A stretch of DNA of 64,000 nucleotides. It comes from Mycobacterium lepromatosis (GTDB taxonomy: Bacteria; Actinomycetota; Actinomycetes; Mycobacteriales; Mycobacteriaceae). Each line of letters begins with the position of its first letter. Within the stretch, counting starts at the first letter, position 1. Location of the stretch: positions 2,604,001 through 2,668,000 of the forward strand of contig NZ_CP083405.1 in assembly GCF_000975265.2 (NCBI RefSeq). The letters run 5' to 3'. Shown here one piece after another: positions 54,058 through 64,000 of this stretch. Under the pieces are notes generated by a model. The model saw nothing but the letters and a program-made list of their open reading frames with translations. It did no database searches and was not told the origin of the DNA. The translations under genes were made by a program, and so were the position numbers.

Positions 54058-55207
54058 TCTGCACCTACAGCCGCGGCGCTGTCAACTCAGGATTTCAGCC
54101 TAGATCACTCAACTTGCCGTCATAGTTAACGCCTCCAGTTGGCGATTTTGTCCCCGATAAGTTGAGGGTGTACGAATTCCGCCAGCGTGTCGGTGACATG
54201 GGTACCGCCAGGAAGTGTGGGGGGCTTCGGTGGAGAGGGTAGCACCGCAAGGGCTCACCGACATGGACCACTGTTCCTATCGAAGGTTGAGCTGGCGACC
54301 GCACTCGCAGGTCAACTGACGAGGATTTCGTTGAAGGCCGTTGTCGGTGGCGGGCACCAACTTCGCGGAAATACTATATCATTATTGCATAATTATTATT
54401 GCATACGCCATCATTTCCCAGAAGAGCACATCGGACCGCTGCTCGACGGCTAAAAAGCCCAGAAACTATTCCTTGTCACAGTAGGCAGGTTGGCGGCGTC
54501 AATAATGCACAGATCTTAGAACAGTTACTCTGCTACCGTGAGGGGCTATGCCCTGTCCTCGTGTGCATGACCCAGTTCGGTTCCTGGATACCGCCGAGTC
54601 GTTGTCTGTCGCGTCCAGGCCGGCCCGTGGTGACCATCTGTGCGATCAGTACAGCGATTGGCGTTTTTAATGATTCCGTCTATAACATATCGTCTACACA
54701 TATGTTCGCGTAGCGTGCGGCGCTGATGGGCTGAGTATGGCTGCGGGCGGGACACCGATTCTTGAAGACGCAAACCACATTAGTTGATCAGGCCCTGTCA
54801 ACATCGGAACGTCGGGCCGGAGTCGAAGCTGTGGTCACTGCCGCCGATGCACCGGTCGTCTTTGCCGAACAGTATCCAGACTCCCCCCGGCTGATGCTGA
54901 CGGTGCAGCGGAGAAGAACTACTCAACTCGTTCCTGCCCAACGAGATCGAAATTGAACTCGGGAAAAGCTTTACGCATTGCTGATCGGTGTGCTGACGCG
55001 ACTCGCGGTGGCCGTCTGGGACCGCAAAGACACCGGTGCCGTCGACACGATCGCGAAATGCCTCATCGATCTGCCGACAGCGGTCCTGCTGCGCCGTGAC
55101 CGGCTGGGTAACAAGACGGTACGAAAGCATCTCCATGCAGCGGTGCGCGCGGTTCTCGAAGTCGGACCACCACAGCAAAGTAACCTACAACAGAAAGGAA
55201 GAACCGC
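54058..55207. other. Decayed region between dnaK and the crotonase gene
   Basis: About 1.1 kb. The plus-strand frame 54978-55211 (AVAVWDRKDTGAVDTIAKCLIDLPTAVLLRRDRLGNKTVRKHLHAAVRAVLEV) looks like a piece of a former protein just upstream of the crotonase gene, but I do not recognise it. An A/T-rich stretch at 54370-54405 holds the 11-base direct repeat ATTATTGCATA (54381-54391 and 54395-54405). Confidence 0.4.
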
Positions 55208-55867
55208 ATGACCATCGCTGTGCACTATGACGAAAAGATCGCCATCCTCGAACTTGGTGATGACGAAAACCGTGTCACATCTGTCTTTCTTGAAGAAATC
55301 AACTCCTGCCTCGACGAAATCACAGCCAGCGGTGCCAACGGCTTGGTGACGACGGCACTCGGCAAATTCTATTCCAACGGGCTAGACCTGGACTGGTTTT
55401 CCGCGCACGGTGACCAGACTCAGTGGTATGTCGGCCGGGTCCAGGGCCTCCTGGCTCGCCTCCTCACGCTGCCTATACCTACTGCAGCGGCCGTCGTTGG
55501 TCACGCGTTCGGCGTCGGGGCAATGTTGGCCATGGCGCACGATTTTCGGGTTATGCGTGCGGACCGCGGCTATTTCTGCTTTCCTGAAGTAGATATCCGA
55601 ATTCCATTTACGCCCGGCATGACCGCACTGATACAAGCCAAACTTGCTCCCCAGGCAGCAATTGCATCAATGATCACCGGGCGCCGGTTCGGCGGCGGCG
55701 AAGCCGCCCGCCTCGGAATTGTCGACAATACGGCGGCCGAGGATGCCGTGACCGCCGTGGCGATCGACATGCTTCATCCACTCGGCGGCAAGGATCCAGG
55801 AACGCTGGGCGTCATCAAACAGACCATGTTCGGTCACGCCGCGGCTGCTCTTACTGCCAATGCCTAA
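55208..55867 (+). CDS. Crotonase-family enoyl-CoA hydratase/isomerase
   Basis: A 219-residue crotonase-superfamily protein acting on acyl-CoA. The CoA-binding and oxyanion-hole segments are present: VTTALGKFYSNGLDLDWF (first oxyanion region) and PTAAAVVGHAFGVGAMLAMAHDFRVMRADRGYFCFPEVDI (second, with the conserved Gly-Ala). A single acidic residue after YFCFPEVDI fits the delta3,delta2-enoyl-CoA isomerase type better than a two-Glu hydratase; that is inference. AAAGGAAG lies at good distance before the ATG. The gene is short for the family (usual 250-270) but colinear with small mycobacterial EchA-like proteins. Intact between two decayed regions. Confidence 0.88.
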   Translation: MTIAVHYDEKIAILELGDDENRVTSVFLEEINSCLDEITASGANGLVTTALGKFYSNGLDLDWFSAHGDQTQWYVGRVQGLLARLLTLPIPTAAAVVGHAFGVGAMLAMAHDFRVMRADRGYFCFPEVDIRIPFTPGMTALIQAKLAPQAAIASMITGRRFGGGEAARLGIVDNTAAEDAVTAVAIDMLHPLGGKDPGTLGVIKQTMFGHAAAALTANA

Positions 55868-56419
55868 GAGCTGAAAGCGGGTTGACATTACGCTGGTTCG
55901 TCCTGCGGCTGGTCGATATTATTTCATCCGGTGGCAAGGTTGTAACAATCGACCATCTCGACGTCAGGCGGGCTGCTCAGATATGCCGGCGCACAATGAC
56001 GACGGGGTGTCCGGCTGATCGCGACAGTAGGTGCAGGGAAGCCAGCTGCGGGATGCCAGCACGCAATCACCGCGGGACCGACGTCGGGAGTGTTGACGAC
56101 ATGCAACACCACGTAGTCAGCCTGTACCCGATCGGCTTGCTACAAAAAGCCACTGCGGCATGCCTATGATGGGTGACACCCGGTGGAACCGACAGGTCGG
56201 CTGCCCCTAAAAACGATAACGACGTTGGCGCAGCCACCGTCTCACAGCACCGAAACCACGACATTCAACGAAGCATCAACCAGCACTTTTGGGGTTGTCA
56301 TACCCGGCGGCTCGGCAAGGAAGAAGTCGACGTTGCGTCAACGATAGCCGACGGTAACGTAACTCTACCAATAGAGACGTTGGTTTTCACACTGTGCGAC
56401 AACAGGATGGGCAATTATA
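55868..56419. other. No recognisable gene
   Basis: About 550 bases with short frames only. It may contain 5' remains of the molybdenum-hydroxylase cluster that follows, but no motif supports this. Confidence 0.35.
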
Positions 56420-58170
56420 CCTCAAGGCGTGCAGGGCGGCCCCGGCATCACCGGCGTCCCGGTAGGCTGGTACCCGTATCCAATGCCTATGAAGACGTCT
56501 GTGCTGACCGACCGCGGCAGCTTCGTCGACGACATCAAGCGAACTGCCATGTTGCACGCCTGCTGTGTGCGTATTCCCATCGCCCGTGCCCGGATCAACA
56601 GCATCGGCGCGTCGACAGCGCTGGCACTACCCGGCGTGCAAGCGGTCTTCACCGCGGTCGACCTCAGCCCGAACGTAAAGGACGAAATGGTGGGCACAGA
56701 CGTCCCCGACACCCCACCGCCGGTGTTGGCCGAAGGGAGGCGAAGTTCGGCGGTGACCTGGCTGCGCCTATAGCAGCCGAGAACGTGCTCGAACTAGTCG
56801 ACGTGGACTACGAACCACTGTCGGCAGTCACCGACTTCACCCGCACATAGTCCTGCGACATGCTGGCTCATTACAGTTACTTCAACAACATTGTAGGCAG
56901 GACGGCTGGAGCACCGCCAGACTAGGAAATCCTTGCGACGTCAGCATAATGTGTCGTCACAACAAACATATATCAACGATCTGTGCACCTGTACCGACCG
57001 AGACCCACGGCTTGGTGATCGAATCGAATGGTCGGCCGTATCCGAAGAACCTATCCTCAGGACGCATATCCAGACACCGCATGAGTTGCGGGCTTTCTTG
57101 TGCGCGGCTGATCGAAAGTGACAACAGAACGTGTTCGGGCCATCATGCGCGATACCGGAGGCTTCAGCTGGAAGGTCATCCCTATGCGCTAGGATTTGTG
57201 CATCATGTTGGCCGCATGCAAGTGCCAGCGGCGTTGAAGTAGATCGAGCACGAGCGCAAGAACCTCATGTCGGCAGAGCAAGCCTGACATGTCAAAGGCA
57301 CACCCGAATGGCATGCGATTATGACAGCACATCGAATGCGGTACCGATCACCGCTGCCGTCTCCGAGGCCCGGATTGCCACGTAGCTCCGATCGATACGT
57401 TCGAGCAGGCCGTGAAAATCCTTGACCACGAGCGGTCCCGCAAGAAGCAGCAGTATGCGCTCGCGCAGGGCCGCCACTTCAGCCTGGAGTGCGCGACGTA
57501 TATCGAACCAATCGGGGCAGCCCCAACGGGCTCGATGACTGCCGGAGCTAGCAAGGAGTCCTGTACTAGGCGGCGGGGAAAAGATCGTTAAGCTGGCCGC
57601 ACACCACCTCAAGGTGACCGAATCCGAGGTCGAGCTTACGCACTCAAGCGCAGCTGGGCAGGGCGACCCTCAAAGGCAGGGACCTTCGGTCAACTGGCCG
57701 ACCAGGTATATTGCCAGCCTAATCAGCGGCCGCCGGGCATGTCGCCTGCACTGGAGGCGACCACCCGTTACGTCGCGTAAGATTCCCATCGTATAGGCCA
57801 ATGCCACACACGTATGCACCTGATAAATAGACGTGGCACCAAGAAAAGGCACACTGTTGTGCTACATCTTCAGCGAAAACGTGGGCCCATGATCAACACG
57901 ACAATCGTGTATAGCCGGATAGCCGGTGGGACAACGCAAAGCATGGGTGATGCGTTGCTGGAAAACCTCTCCTGCTACGACGAGGGCAACCCACTGGGCT
58001 ATCCACATTCGTCGACTATATGCTGCTAACGGCAACCGAAGTCCCGCTTATCGAATTCGGCCACGTCGAGACACCCGGCCCTGACCCGACGATCGAATCA
58101 CCGTCGGCGTCAAGGCGAAACCATCGCTTCGGTGCCGGAGATGATCAACGCGATCAACGACACTGGATGT
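56420..58170 (+). pseudogene. Large subunit of a molybdenum hydroxylase (CoxL-like), degraded
   Basis: Readable pieces run in order through a CoxL/xanthine-dehydrogenase large chain. N-terminal: TDRGSFVDDIKRTAMLHACCVRIPIARARINSIGASTALALPGVQAVFTAVDL, then PIAAENVLELVDVDYEPLSAVTDF. Middle: RAIMRDTGGFSWKVIP, the region of the cofactor-binding GGxFGxK loop. C-terminal: IAGGTTQSMGDALLENLSCYDEGNPLG, and LLTATEVPLIEFGHVETPGPDP in a second frame. About 1.75 kb remains of the usual 2.3-2.4 kb; frames change at least five times and part of the middle is missing. No functional enzyme is possible. Confidence 0.75.
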
Positions 58171-59130
58171 GATAATCACCCGGCTTCCGGGCACCCCGGC
58201 TGCCATCACCGCATTGCTGAGCGAGCGGCACCGGTGCAACCCGCGTCATTAGCCTACTACCGGACCGACACCATCGATCAGGGTTGATCTGCTTGCTCAA
58301 CTTGGTTAAGACGTTTAGGTTTTGTCCGGCGGTCAGAATCTGCTGTCTAAACATTGTTTACACGGCTCGCGTATATTGACCATATTATCGCCATTTCCTG
58401 GCTAAGCGAGCTACAAGACATTGAACTCCGTAGCAACGAGTTGATATCGGCGACTAAACCGCCTATATCAAAGTGTAGGACGATACACAAATCCGGCAAG
58501 CTACTACGCCGATGACCTGGCAGATGGGTACATCAGGAACGTCCATAATACGCAACAGAGGAACCCTGGGCGGTTCGATCACACCCACACACACCCGGGG
58601 ACACCGGCCAGCGAATACCCGGCGCTCACGGTGACATTGGATGGGATAGTCAAATACTGTAGCAGCGGGGGACGGCGCTAGATCACTTTCGCGGTCTTGT
58701 TCACCAAGTTGTGGGAAACCTTGGTCGCGTAAGACAACAATGATAACCGAAGTGCGTTTTCCTTTATATGGCAAAATATCTTTATTTTCATATAGACGAA
58801 ATTCTATTGATGAAAAGTGGGTTTCGCTATCGCCGGAGCGGTGGAATCCATCGAGCTCGATAGCTATTGACCGCGTATCGAGCTACGCGATAAGGCTTGC
58901 TAAGATTGGGCTGTACACCTCCACCTACAGCAGGACATGGAAACGGCAATCGTCGAAAGATTGGTCGAAGAGCTAGGACTCAAGGATGGCAGCCAAGCTA
59001 CAATAATGGAACTTTACGACATTACGACCGACTTCCACAGGTCGTGCGCCATACCCCACCCAGGTAGGAGCCTCCATGACGGCCCGGTCTTGGGCTGACG
59101 CCGTTGAAGAAGCAATCGCGAGGGCAACCA
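58171..59130. other. Decayed region between large- and small-subunit remnants
   Basis: About 960 bases. A stretch at 58735-58830 is strikingly A/T-rich for this genome. The last 200 bases include ADAVEEAIARATN, which could be the tail of a medium (FAD) subunit, but this is weak. Nothing else is recognisable. Confidence 0.35.
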
Positions 59131-59570
59131 ATGCATGAACAACCAGCCCAACGGCACCTCCGTTATGGCCATTGTACGAACCACGCCTGATGCTGGCGAA
59201 CTTGCTGCGGGAGCAGTGCGGCCTCACCAGCACTCATCTCGGCTGCGAACACTGTACTGTCGGACGGCGATACCGTGCGGTCGTTACTGTTGTTTGCGAT
59301 GCAAGTGGACAGCATAGGGGTGCCAATAATCGAGGGCATCGCGGCGAATGGCGGCACCTTGTCAGCGATGCAGTCAGCACTGCGGGAATGGCCATAGCCT
59401 GCAATGCAGCTTCTGCACTCCGGGCCTTGTAATGTCACTGACCGCATTGCTGCGTGACCATCCTGCTCCTACCGACGACCAGATACACGCCGGTCTATCC
59501 GGGAACTTTCTGCCAGTACACCGATTACCAAGGCATCCTAGCTACAGCTCATCGCGCTACTGAGATGGCG
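59131..59570 (+). pseudogene. Small [2Fe-2S] subunit of a molybdenum hydroxylase (CoxS-like), degraded
   Basis: An ATG near 59131 begins MNNQPNGTS and then shifts frame to YEPRLMLANLLREQCGLTSTHLGCEHCTVG. This is the plant-type [2Fe-2S] motif with several Cys lost or displaced (expected GCEHGACGACTV). Further pieces are VDGAEVTTIEGI-like residues, [37 protein letters not shown] (second cluster: CSFCTPG intact), then a frame change where CRCTGYQGI is expected. About 145 codons long, as expected for CoxS, but broken in at least three places. Confidence 0.8.
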
Positions 59571-59697
59571 GCTGGGGTCGTGCAGCAGCTGTAACACTTT
59601 GTCATCGTTACCATTCCAAAAAGACGTCACTGCAGTAACTTGCATAACCTCATGGGTAATCTGACTTGCGGTATCTCAAAATTTCGGGGAGTGGCGC

Positions 59698-60279
59698 GTG
59701 GAGTTTTCGCCAAAGACACGGCGGAGTCTGGCCGGTGGCTCCCTGCTGCTCACCCCCTTGCTAACCAGTCCTATGCTAATCGACAGCTGCAGCTCCATCA
59801 TCGAGGGCAAACCGGTCGCCACGCCGGGAACAGGACCAACTGGACTGTCCTTCCCAACACCCAGGTCGACGCCACCGAACACCAGCCCTCACGCGACCCC
59901 ACCCAGCGCACCGGTGAGTCCGACCGCGCCAGCTGGCGCGATCCCACTTCCGCCCGACCAGAACGGTTACGTCTTTATCGAAACCAAGTCCGGAGTAACG
60001 CGTTGCCAGATAAGCACCACCAATGTCGGGTGCGAGGCACCCTTCACCCACTCCCCTATACAGGACGGTGAGCACGTCAACGGCGTCAACATCACCGCGA
60101 ACGGATCCGTGCAGTGGGTGCTGGGCAACCTCGGCGCTATCCCAACCGTCACCATCGACTACAAGATCTACTACGCGCAAGGGTGGACGATCGACTCGAC
60201 CACGGATGGCACCCGGTTCACGAACAATCGCACCGGACATGGCATGTTCGTCAGCATCGACAAGGTCGACACGTTCTAA
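59698..60279 (+). CDS. lpqJ: Putative lipoprotein, LpqJ-like
   Basis: A 193-residue exported protein from a GTG at 59698 with GGGGAG about 5 bases upstream. The N-terminus has Arg/Lys residues, a hydrophobic stretch (LAGGSLLLTPLLTSPMLI) and then DSCSS, a probable lipidation Cys at residue 31 but with Asp at -2, unlike the usual lipobox. A Pro/Thr/Ser-rich linker (40-85) precedes a C-terminal domain: NGYVFIETKSGVTRCQISTTNVGCEAPF, DGEHVNGVNITANGSVQWVLGNLG, YAQGWTIDSTTDGTRFTNNRTGHGMFVSI. This domain is familiar from mycobacterial Lpq lipoproteins; I recall LpqJ (Rv0344c) most closely, and the neighbourhood (Rv0338c-like downstream) fits. Function unknown. Confidence 0.72.
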   Translation: MEFSPKTRRSLAGGSLLLTPLLTSPMLIDSCSSIIEGKPVATPGTGPTGLSFPTPRSTPPNTSPHATPPSAPVSPTAPAGAIPLPPDQNGYVFIETKSGVTRCQISTTNVGCEAPFTHSPIQDGEHVNGVNITANGSVQWVLGNLGAIPTVTIDYKIYYAQGWTIDSTTDGTRFTNNRTGHGMFVSIDKVDTF

Positions 60280-62509
60280 GCACACGCCGGGGGCGCATAG
60301 TGCGGCTCGGGATCACAGCGGCATTTGCATATTACCACAATACAGCGGGCATCACGCAGCGGCAGTTGACAGTTGGTGTCAGTGTCATCGTGCCATAGCA
60401 CGCTACAGCCCAACGGAAGATTTCAATAGCCAACGGACTCAGTACGCAAACGTTGGCCGGTCCGGATACCCGGCCATTCGGACCGCCCCCAACGCCGCTC
60501 AATTCCTCCTGGCCAATTCGAGTTGCCCGGAACTTTGGTACCAAGAAACCGAACCCCACCTCGCGGTTACCGCAAGCCGGCGGTATTCGCAGACTGGGCC
60601 CTGCTGGTCCTGATCGCGCTGATCGTCTACGGCATCATCGAGCTCTGAGTGCGTGACTGTGCCGAAGGCACCAGCAACACCCCGTTGATCACCAGCAAAC
60701 AAAAACACCGGGGTGCCCGCATATGAGGAAGTTGCTCGGATTGTCGATCAGAGTGGCTAACCCGGTTGCGTCCCAGGTGAGCAACGCGCCGGTTTAACCG
60801 CAGATACATTTTGACACTGTTAGATCACAGTCCAGTTTTAAAGTCTTTCTACCAGAGAAAAAGTCGAGCATGACAGAACCCCTCTTGGTGTTGCCGGGAT
60901 TTGTCGAACGGATCGGAGACCAGACTCCGTTGGTAGCTGTCAACGAGACGAAGTACCCGTGAAAGCGGAGACGATAGTAACCGCTGGACGTGATGGCGCG
61001 CACGGCCGTCCACGGTACGCCGGTCACTTATTGCGATCCCCACCTATTGGCCCGACAGTCAGTTCGCAGCGCTACATGAGGCGTTGGTGGCGGTAGCGAC
61101 CCGTTTCCGGTCTTCTTCCATGGAGAGCTCTGCCGCTTAGGTCGCATTCGCAATGCTGTTCGCCAAAAAGAAATTCCCGAAGGACGGCGTTGTCGCTTTG
61201 TGTGGCGTTAGCATTAACGTCACTTTAGTGAACGTGAGGTCGAATGCCGGATCCAACTGGCCGTAGATCGGCCACTCAGTCCACAACGCCAAGTTCTCCG
61301 GTGAACGCGATAGATCAGCTCGTCCTGACTTAGCTTCGAGCGGGCCGCATCGATGTCAACACCACCAATCTCGCCGGCACCGCAAGCATGAGTTCGCTGA
61401 CCAGCCTGCTCGTCGAATTTTGGCACTCCAAGGAAGAGTTTCTTAAACCTGATGGACCACAACATGTTCCAGTTATTTGTATAGAGCACCGCTATCTTGC
61501 TGTACTGCAAAAATTTTGAGAGACGTGTAACTGGTACACTGGACTTTTTAATCAGCACCATTGAAGAGACATTGCAGTACAACGGAATTCTGTGATTCAA
61601 ACTGGAATCAGCCATGACCTTCGGAGAAGGAAGCACCTCGCTACTTATCGCACAAATATAGAAGCGCCCTCCGGGTACCCATCTTGACCACGCAGCAACC
61701 CGCTCTTAGCGCTGCCCGGTCGGCAGCAATCGTTATAGGGCTTGCCGACTATATATGTCGGCGGGATAGACATGCCCACCAACTTAGTCTCCCCGCTAAA
61801 CAAGATTGAGTCCATCAGTATGGGGCGCCCAGACCGCTGGCAAAGACAAATCGGCCAGTTACCGATCCTTAGACTGGTCACAGGAAGCCGCTAGAGTAGA
61901 CGATCCGGTGGCTTACACAAGATCGGACTTCGCTGACGAAATATATCTATGAGACAAAGTAGTTCGATTATACAGACGGACAACGCTATGCGGACGAAAC
62001 AGCACTGCTGTCGTGGTACAAACTCACAGGTTCTGATATTTAGAGCGGGGGGCTGCGGGTGCAGTCATGTTGCTGGCGGTGAGCCTCGGCCACGGCAAAA
62101 ACAAGCTTACCATTACCACGAACACCGAACCAGTACAGCATCGCCAACGTCGTGGACCATGAACATGCCGAACAACAGCCCTACCGTATAGGTGATCCCG
62201 CCGCCCGCCCAGTTGATATCAAGAGCCACAACCCCCAGCCAGGCCCACTACAACGACGACTACTGTCCCGCCGCCGGGAACACCAGGCAAGACCGGCCAA
62301 AATTCGATAAATCCATGGTCAAGTCAATAAGCACCGACATGAAGTTGTCACCATAATAAGCAACTTAGGGTTGCCTTTCTCGCACTGTAACCTGCACAGA
62401 TGTCACTATTAGTAGGATAGAACAAGGAACAACATCGCGCCGCCTATTACGGAGATCGAATGGTTCGGCGCAGTAATTTCGAAATAACTATGCATGGGAG
62501 AAATCTTCT
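60280..62509. other. Decayed region between lpqJ-like and Rv0338c-like genes
   Basis: About 2.2 kb where M. tuberculosis carries iniBAC and Rv0339c. I could not recognise any of these in the fragments. One plus-strand piece around 60600 reads like a membrane helix (ALLVLIALIVYGIIEL), and pieces near 61140 (FAMLFAKKKFPKDGVVALCG) look formerly coding. The last 150 bases include the ribosome site of the next gene. If the iniBAC locus was here it is beyond recognition. Confidence 0.45.
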
Positions 62510-64000
62510 GTGACCACCCAGATGCTAATCAGAATGGTGCTAGGTCTTAGTATGACCACGGTCGTGCTGCTGTTCGCGGCGCGGCGAGTCTTGTGGCTAT
62601 ACAAGCTGACCATGTCCGGTCAACCGGCCAACGGGCGCACCAACGAGCTAGGCACCCGAATCTGGACGCAAATCACCGAGGTTTTCGGGCAACGAAAACT
62701 GTTGCAGTGGTCACTGCCAGGTTTGACGCACTTATTCACCATGTGGGGCTTCTTCATCTTACTTACGGTCTACATTGAGGCCTACGGTGTGCTATTCCAG
62801 CCTAATTTCCACCTCCCGATCATCGGCCGCTGGAACACGATAGGCTTCCTTCAGGACTTCTTTGCGCTGGCCGTACTGACTAGCACCATCGCGTTCGCGA
62901 TTATTCGCATGCGCAGCAAGCCAAAAGAATACGGCCGCAAATCCCGCTTCTACGGATCCCATACCGGCGGCGCGTGGTTGATCTTGCTCATGATCTTCAA
63001 CGTCATTTGGACGTATGCCGTTTTTCGTGGAGCATCGGTCGATGCACTCGGCGACGAATTCCCTTATGGTAGCGGTGCATTCTTCTCGCAAGCCATAGCC
63101 GCGATGCTGCATCCGTTGGGTCAGGGCGCCAACCAGATCATCGAAACCGTTGCGCTGTTGCTGCACATCGGCGTCATGCTGGCTTTCCTATTGATCGTGC
63201 TGCACTCCAAGCACCTGCACATCTTCCTAGCACCGATCAACGTAACGTTCAAACGGCTGCCCGACGGACTGGGCCCGTTGATGCCCATGGAATCGGGCGG
63301 CGAGCCAATCGACTTCGAGGATCCCAGCGAGGACGCTGTTTTCGGTTGCGGCAAAATCGAGGATTTCACTTGGAAAGCCATGCTCGATTTTGCCACCTGC
63401 ACCGAGTGCGGGCGCTGCCAGTCGCAGTGTCCGGCCTGGAATACCGGCAAACCCCTGTCGCCCAAACTCGTAATCATGGACCTGCGCGACCACTGGATGG
63501 CCAAGGCACCCTACATCCTGGGGGAGAAAACAGCAGAAACGCTGGAGGGTCTCAACCTCGAGACGACCAAAGACAAGGGCCGCCATGTGCCGGAATCCGG
63601 ATTCGGCCGAGTACCTGGACACGGGCCCGAACAGGCGACCCGTCCGTTGGTCGGCACTGCCGAACAAGGCGGAGTGATCGATCCCGACGTGCTGTGGTCC
63701 TGTGTCACCTGCGGCGCCTGTGTCGAGCAATGCCCGGTTGATATTGAGCACATAGACCACATCGTTGATATGCGTCGCTACCAAGTAATGATGGAGTCAG
63801 AGTTCCCCTCCGAGTTGTCCACGTTGTTCAAGAACCTGGAAACCAAGAGCAACCCATGGGGGCAAAACACCGAAGATCGGACCAACTGGATCGACGAGGT
63901 CGACTTCGACGTACCGGTCTACGGGGAGGACGTTGACAGCTTCGACGGCTACGAATACCTGTTCTGGGTCGGCTGTGCCGGCGCTTACGACGACAAAGCC
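62510..64000 (+). CDS. Iron-sulfur-binding reductase, Rv0338c-like (truncated by window edge)
   Basis: The first 497 codons of a large membrane-linked iron-sulfur oxidoreductase, open to the window edge. A GTG start with GGGAG 9 bases upstream begins TTQMLIRMVLGLS. Five or so hydrophobic segments in residues 1-235 (e.g. LFTMWGFFILLTVYIEAYG, THTGGAWLILLMIFNVIWTYAV) resemble a NarI/DsrM-type cytochrome b domain. Then come two 4Fe-4S motifs: CTECGRCQSQCPAWNTGKP from Cys297 and CVTCGACVEQCPVDIEH from Cys398. The visible end (YLFWVGCAGAYDDKA) starts the first CCG/cysteine-rich domain. Family: Fe-S/CCG reductases such as GlpC-, HdrD- and DsrK-like proteins; the electron partner is unknown. Intact as far as visible. 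Confidence 0.93.
   Translation, partial: MTTQMLIRMVLGLSMTTVVLLFAARRVLWLYKLTMSGQPANGRTNELGTRIWTQITEVFGQRKLLQWSLPGLTHLFTMWGFFILLTVYIEAYGVLFQPNFHLPIIGRWNTIGFLQDFFALAVLTSTIAFAIIRMRSKPKEYGRKSRFYGSHTGGAWLILLMIFNVIWTYAVFRGASVDALGDEFPYGSGAFFSQAIAAMLHPLGQGANQIIETVALLLHIGVMLAFLLIVLHSKHLHIFLAPINVTFKRLPDGLGPLMPMESGGEPIDFEDPSEDAVFGCGKIEDFTWKAMLDFATCTECGRCQSQCPAWNTGKPLSPKLVIMDLRDHWMAKAPYILGEKTAETLEGLNLETTKDKGRHVPESGFGRVPGHGPEQATRPLVGTAEQGGVIDPDVLWSCVTCGACVEQCPVDIEHIDHIVDMRRYQVMMESEFPSELSTLFKNLETKSNPWGQNTEDRTNWIDEVDFDVPVYGEDVDSFDGYEYLFWVGCAGAYDDKA

Overview
The window comes from a mycobacterium undergoing genome reduction, of the leprosy-bacillus type (M. leprae, M. lepromatosis, M. uberis or a close relative). 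Three things point there: typical mycobacterial loci (phthiocerol synthases, tcrXY/lpqH, dnaK-grpE-dnaJ-hspR, clpB, an Rv0338c-like reductase), moderate G+C, and long stretches where known mycobacterial genes survive only as frameshifted, stop-riddled fragments. The DnaK sequence looks close to, but not identical with, what I remember for M. leprae and M. tuberculosis, so I do not name a species. All Rv numbers are M. tuberculosis synteny recalled from memory, not from a search.

Layout. (1) 1-13.9 kb, minus strand: intact start of the phthiocerol dimycocerosate (PDIM/PGL) locus, tesA - fadD26 - ppsA - ppsB - ppsC (ppsC leaves the window). ppsA and ppsB share a 1.4-kb tract that looks identical. 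(2) 15.4-30.5 kb: the Rv3765c-Rv3752c block, mostly dead. It holds tcrX, tcrY, lpqH, an alkylsulfatase, an SDR, a phosphotransferase, a histidine phosphatase, fadE36 and the proXWZ transporter as pseudogenes. A LapA-like membrane protein, tyrA, a tadA partner, tadA and tRNA-Ser(CGA) remain intact. (3) 30.5-35 kb: wasteland with one intact UPF0145 gene and remnants of an M1 peptidase, an IS630-type transposase and a VapC toxin. (4) 35.4-49.3 kb: the Rv0368c-Rv0385 block. Accessory genes of a molybdenum hydroxylase/CO dehydrogenase are dead (coxE-, coxG-, MoxR-, mobA- and xdhC-like), while spoU-type methyltransferase, pyrE, an Rv0383c homologue, clpB and a secreted DUF4185 protein are intact. 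(5) 49.8-54 kb: the dnaK-grpE-dnaJ-hspR operon, translationally coupled and preceded by a HAIR operator. (6) 54-64 kb: an intact crotonase, pseudogenes of large and small molybdenum-hydroxylase subunits, an LpqJ-like lipoprotein, and the first 497 codons of an Rv0338c-like iron-sulfur reductase running off the right edge.

Working together: TesA, FadD26 and PpsA-C start the phthiocerol chain (FadD26 activates a fatty acid, PpsA-C extend it). HspR and DnaK probably form the feedback repressor acting at HAIR sites, one upstream of dnaK and a degenerate one upstream of clpB. The pattern of loss (osmoprotectant uptake, a two-component system, CO/molybdenum hydroxylase, sulfatase) fits a host-restricted life. 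I found no CRISPR array and no clearly new multi-gene system. The best leads are the ppsA/ppsB identity tract, a perfect 15-bp-arm palindrome at 14683-14714, the DUF4185 candidate arabinan hydrolase, and two lipoproteins with abnormal lipoboxes.
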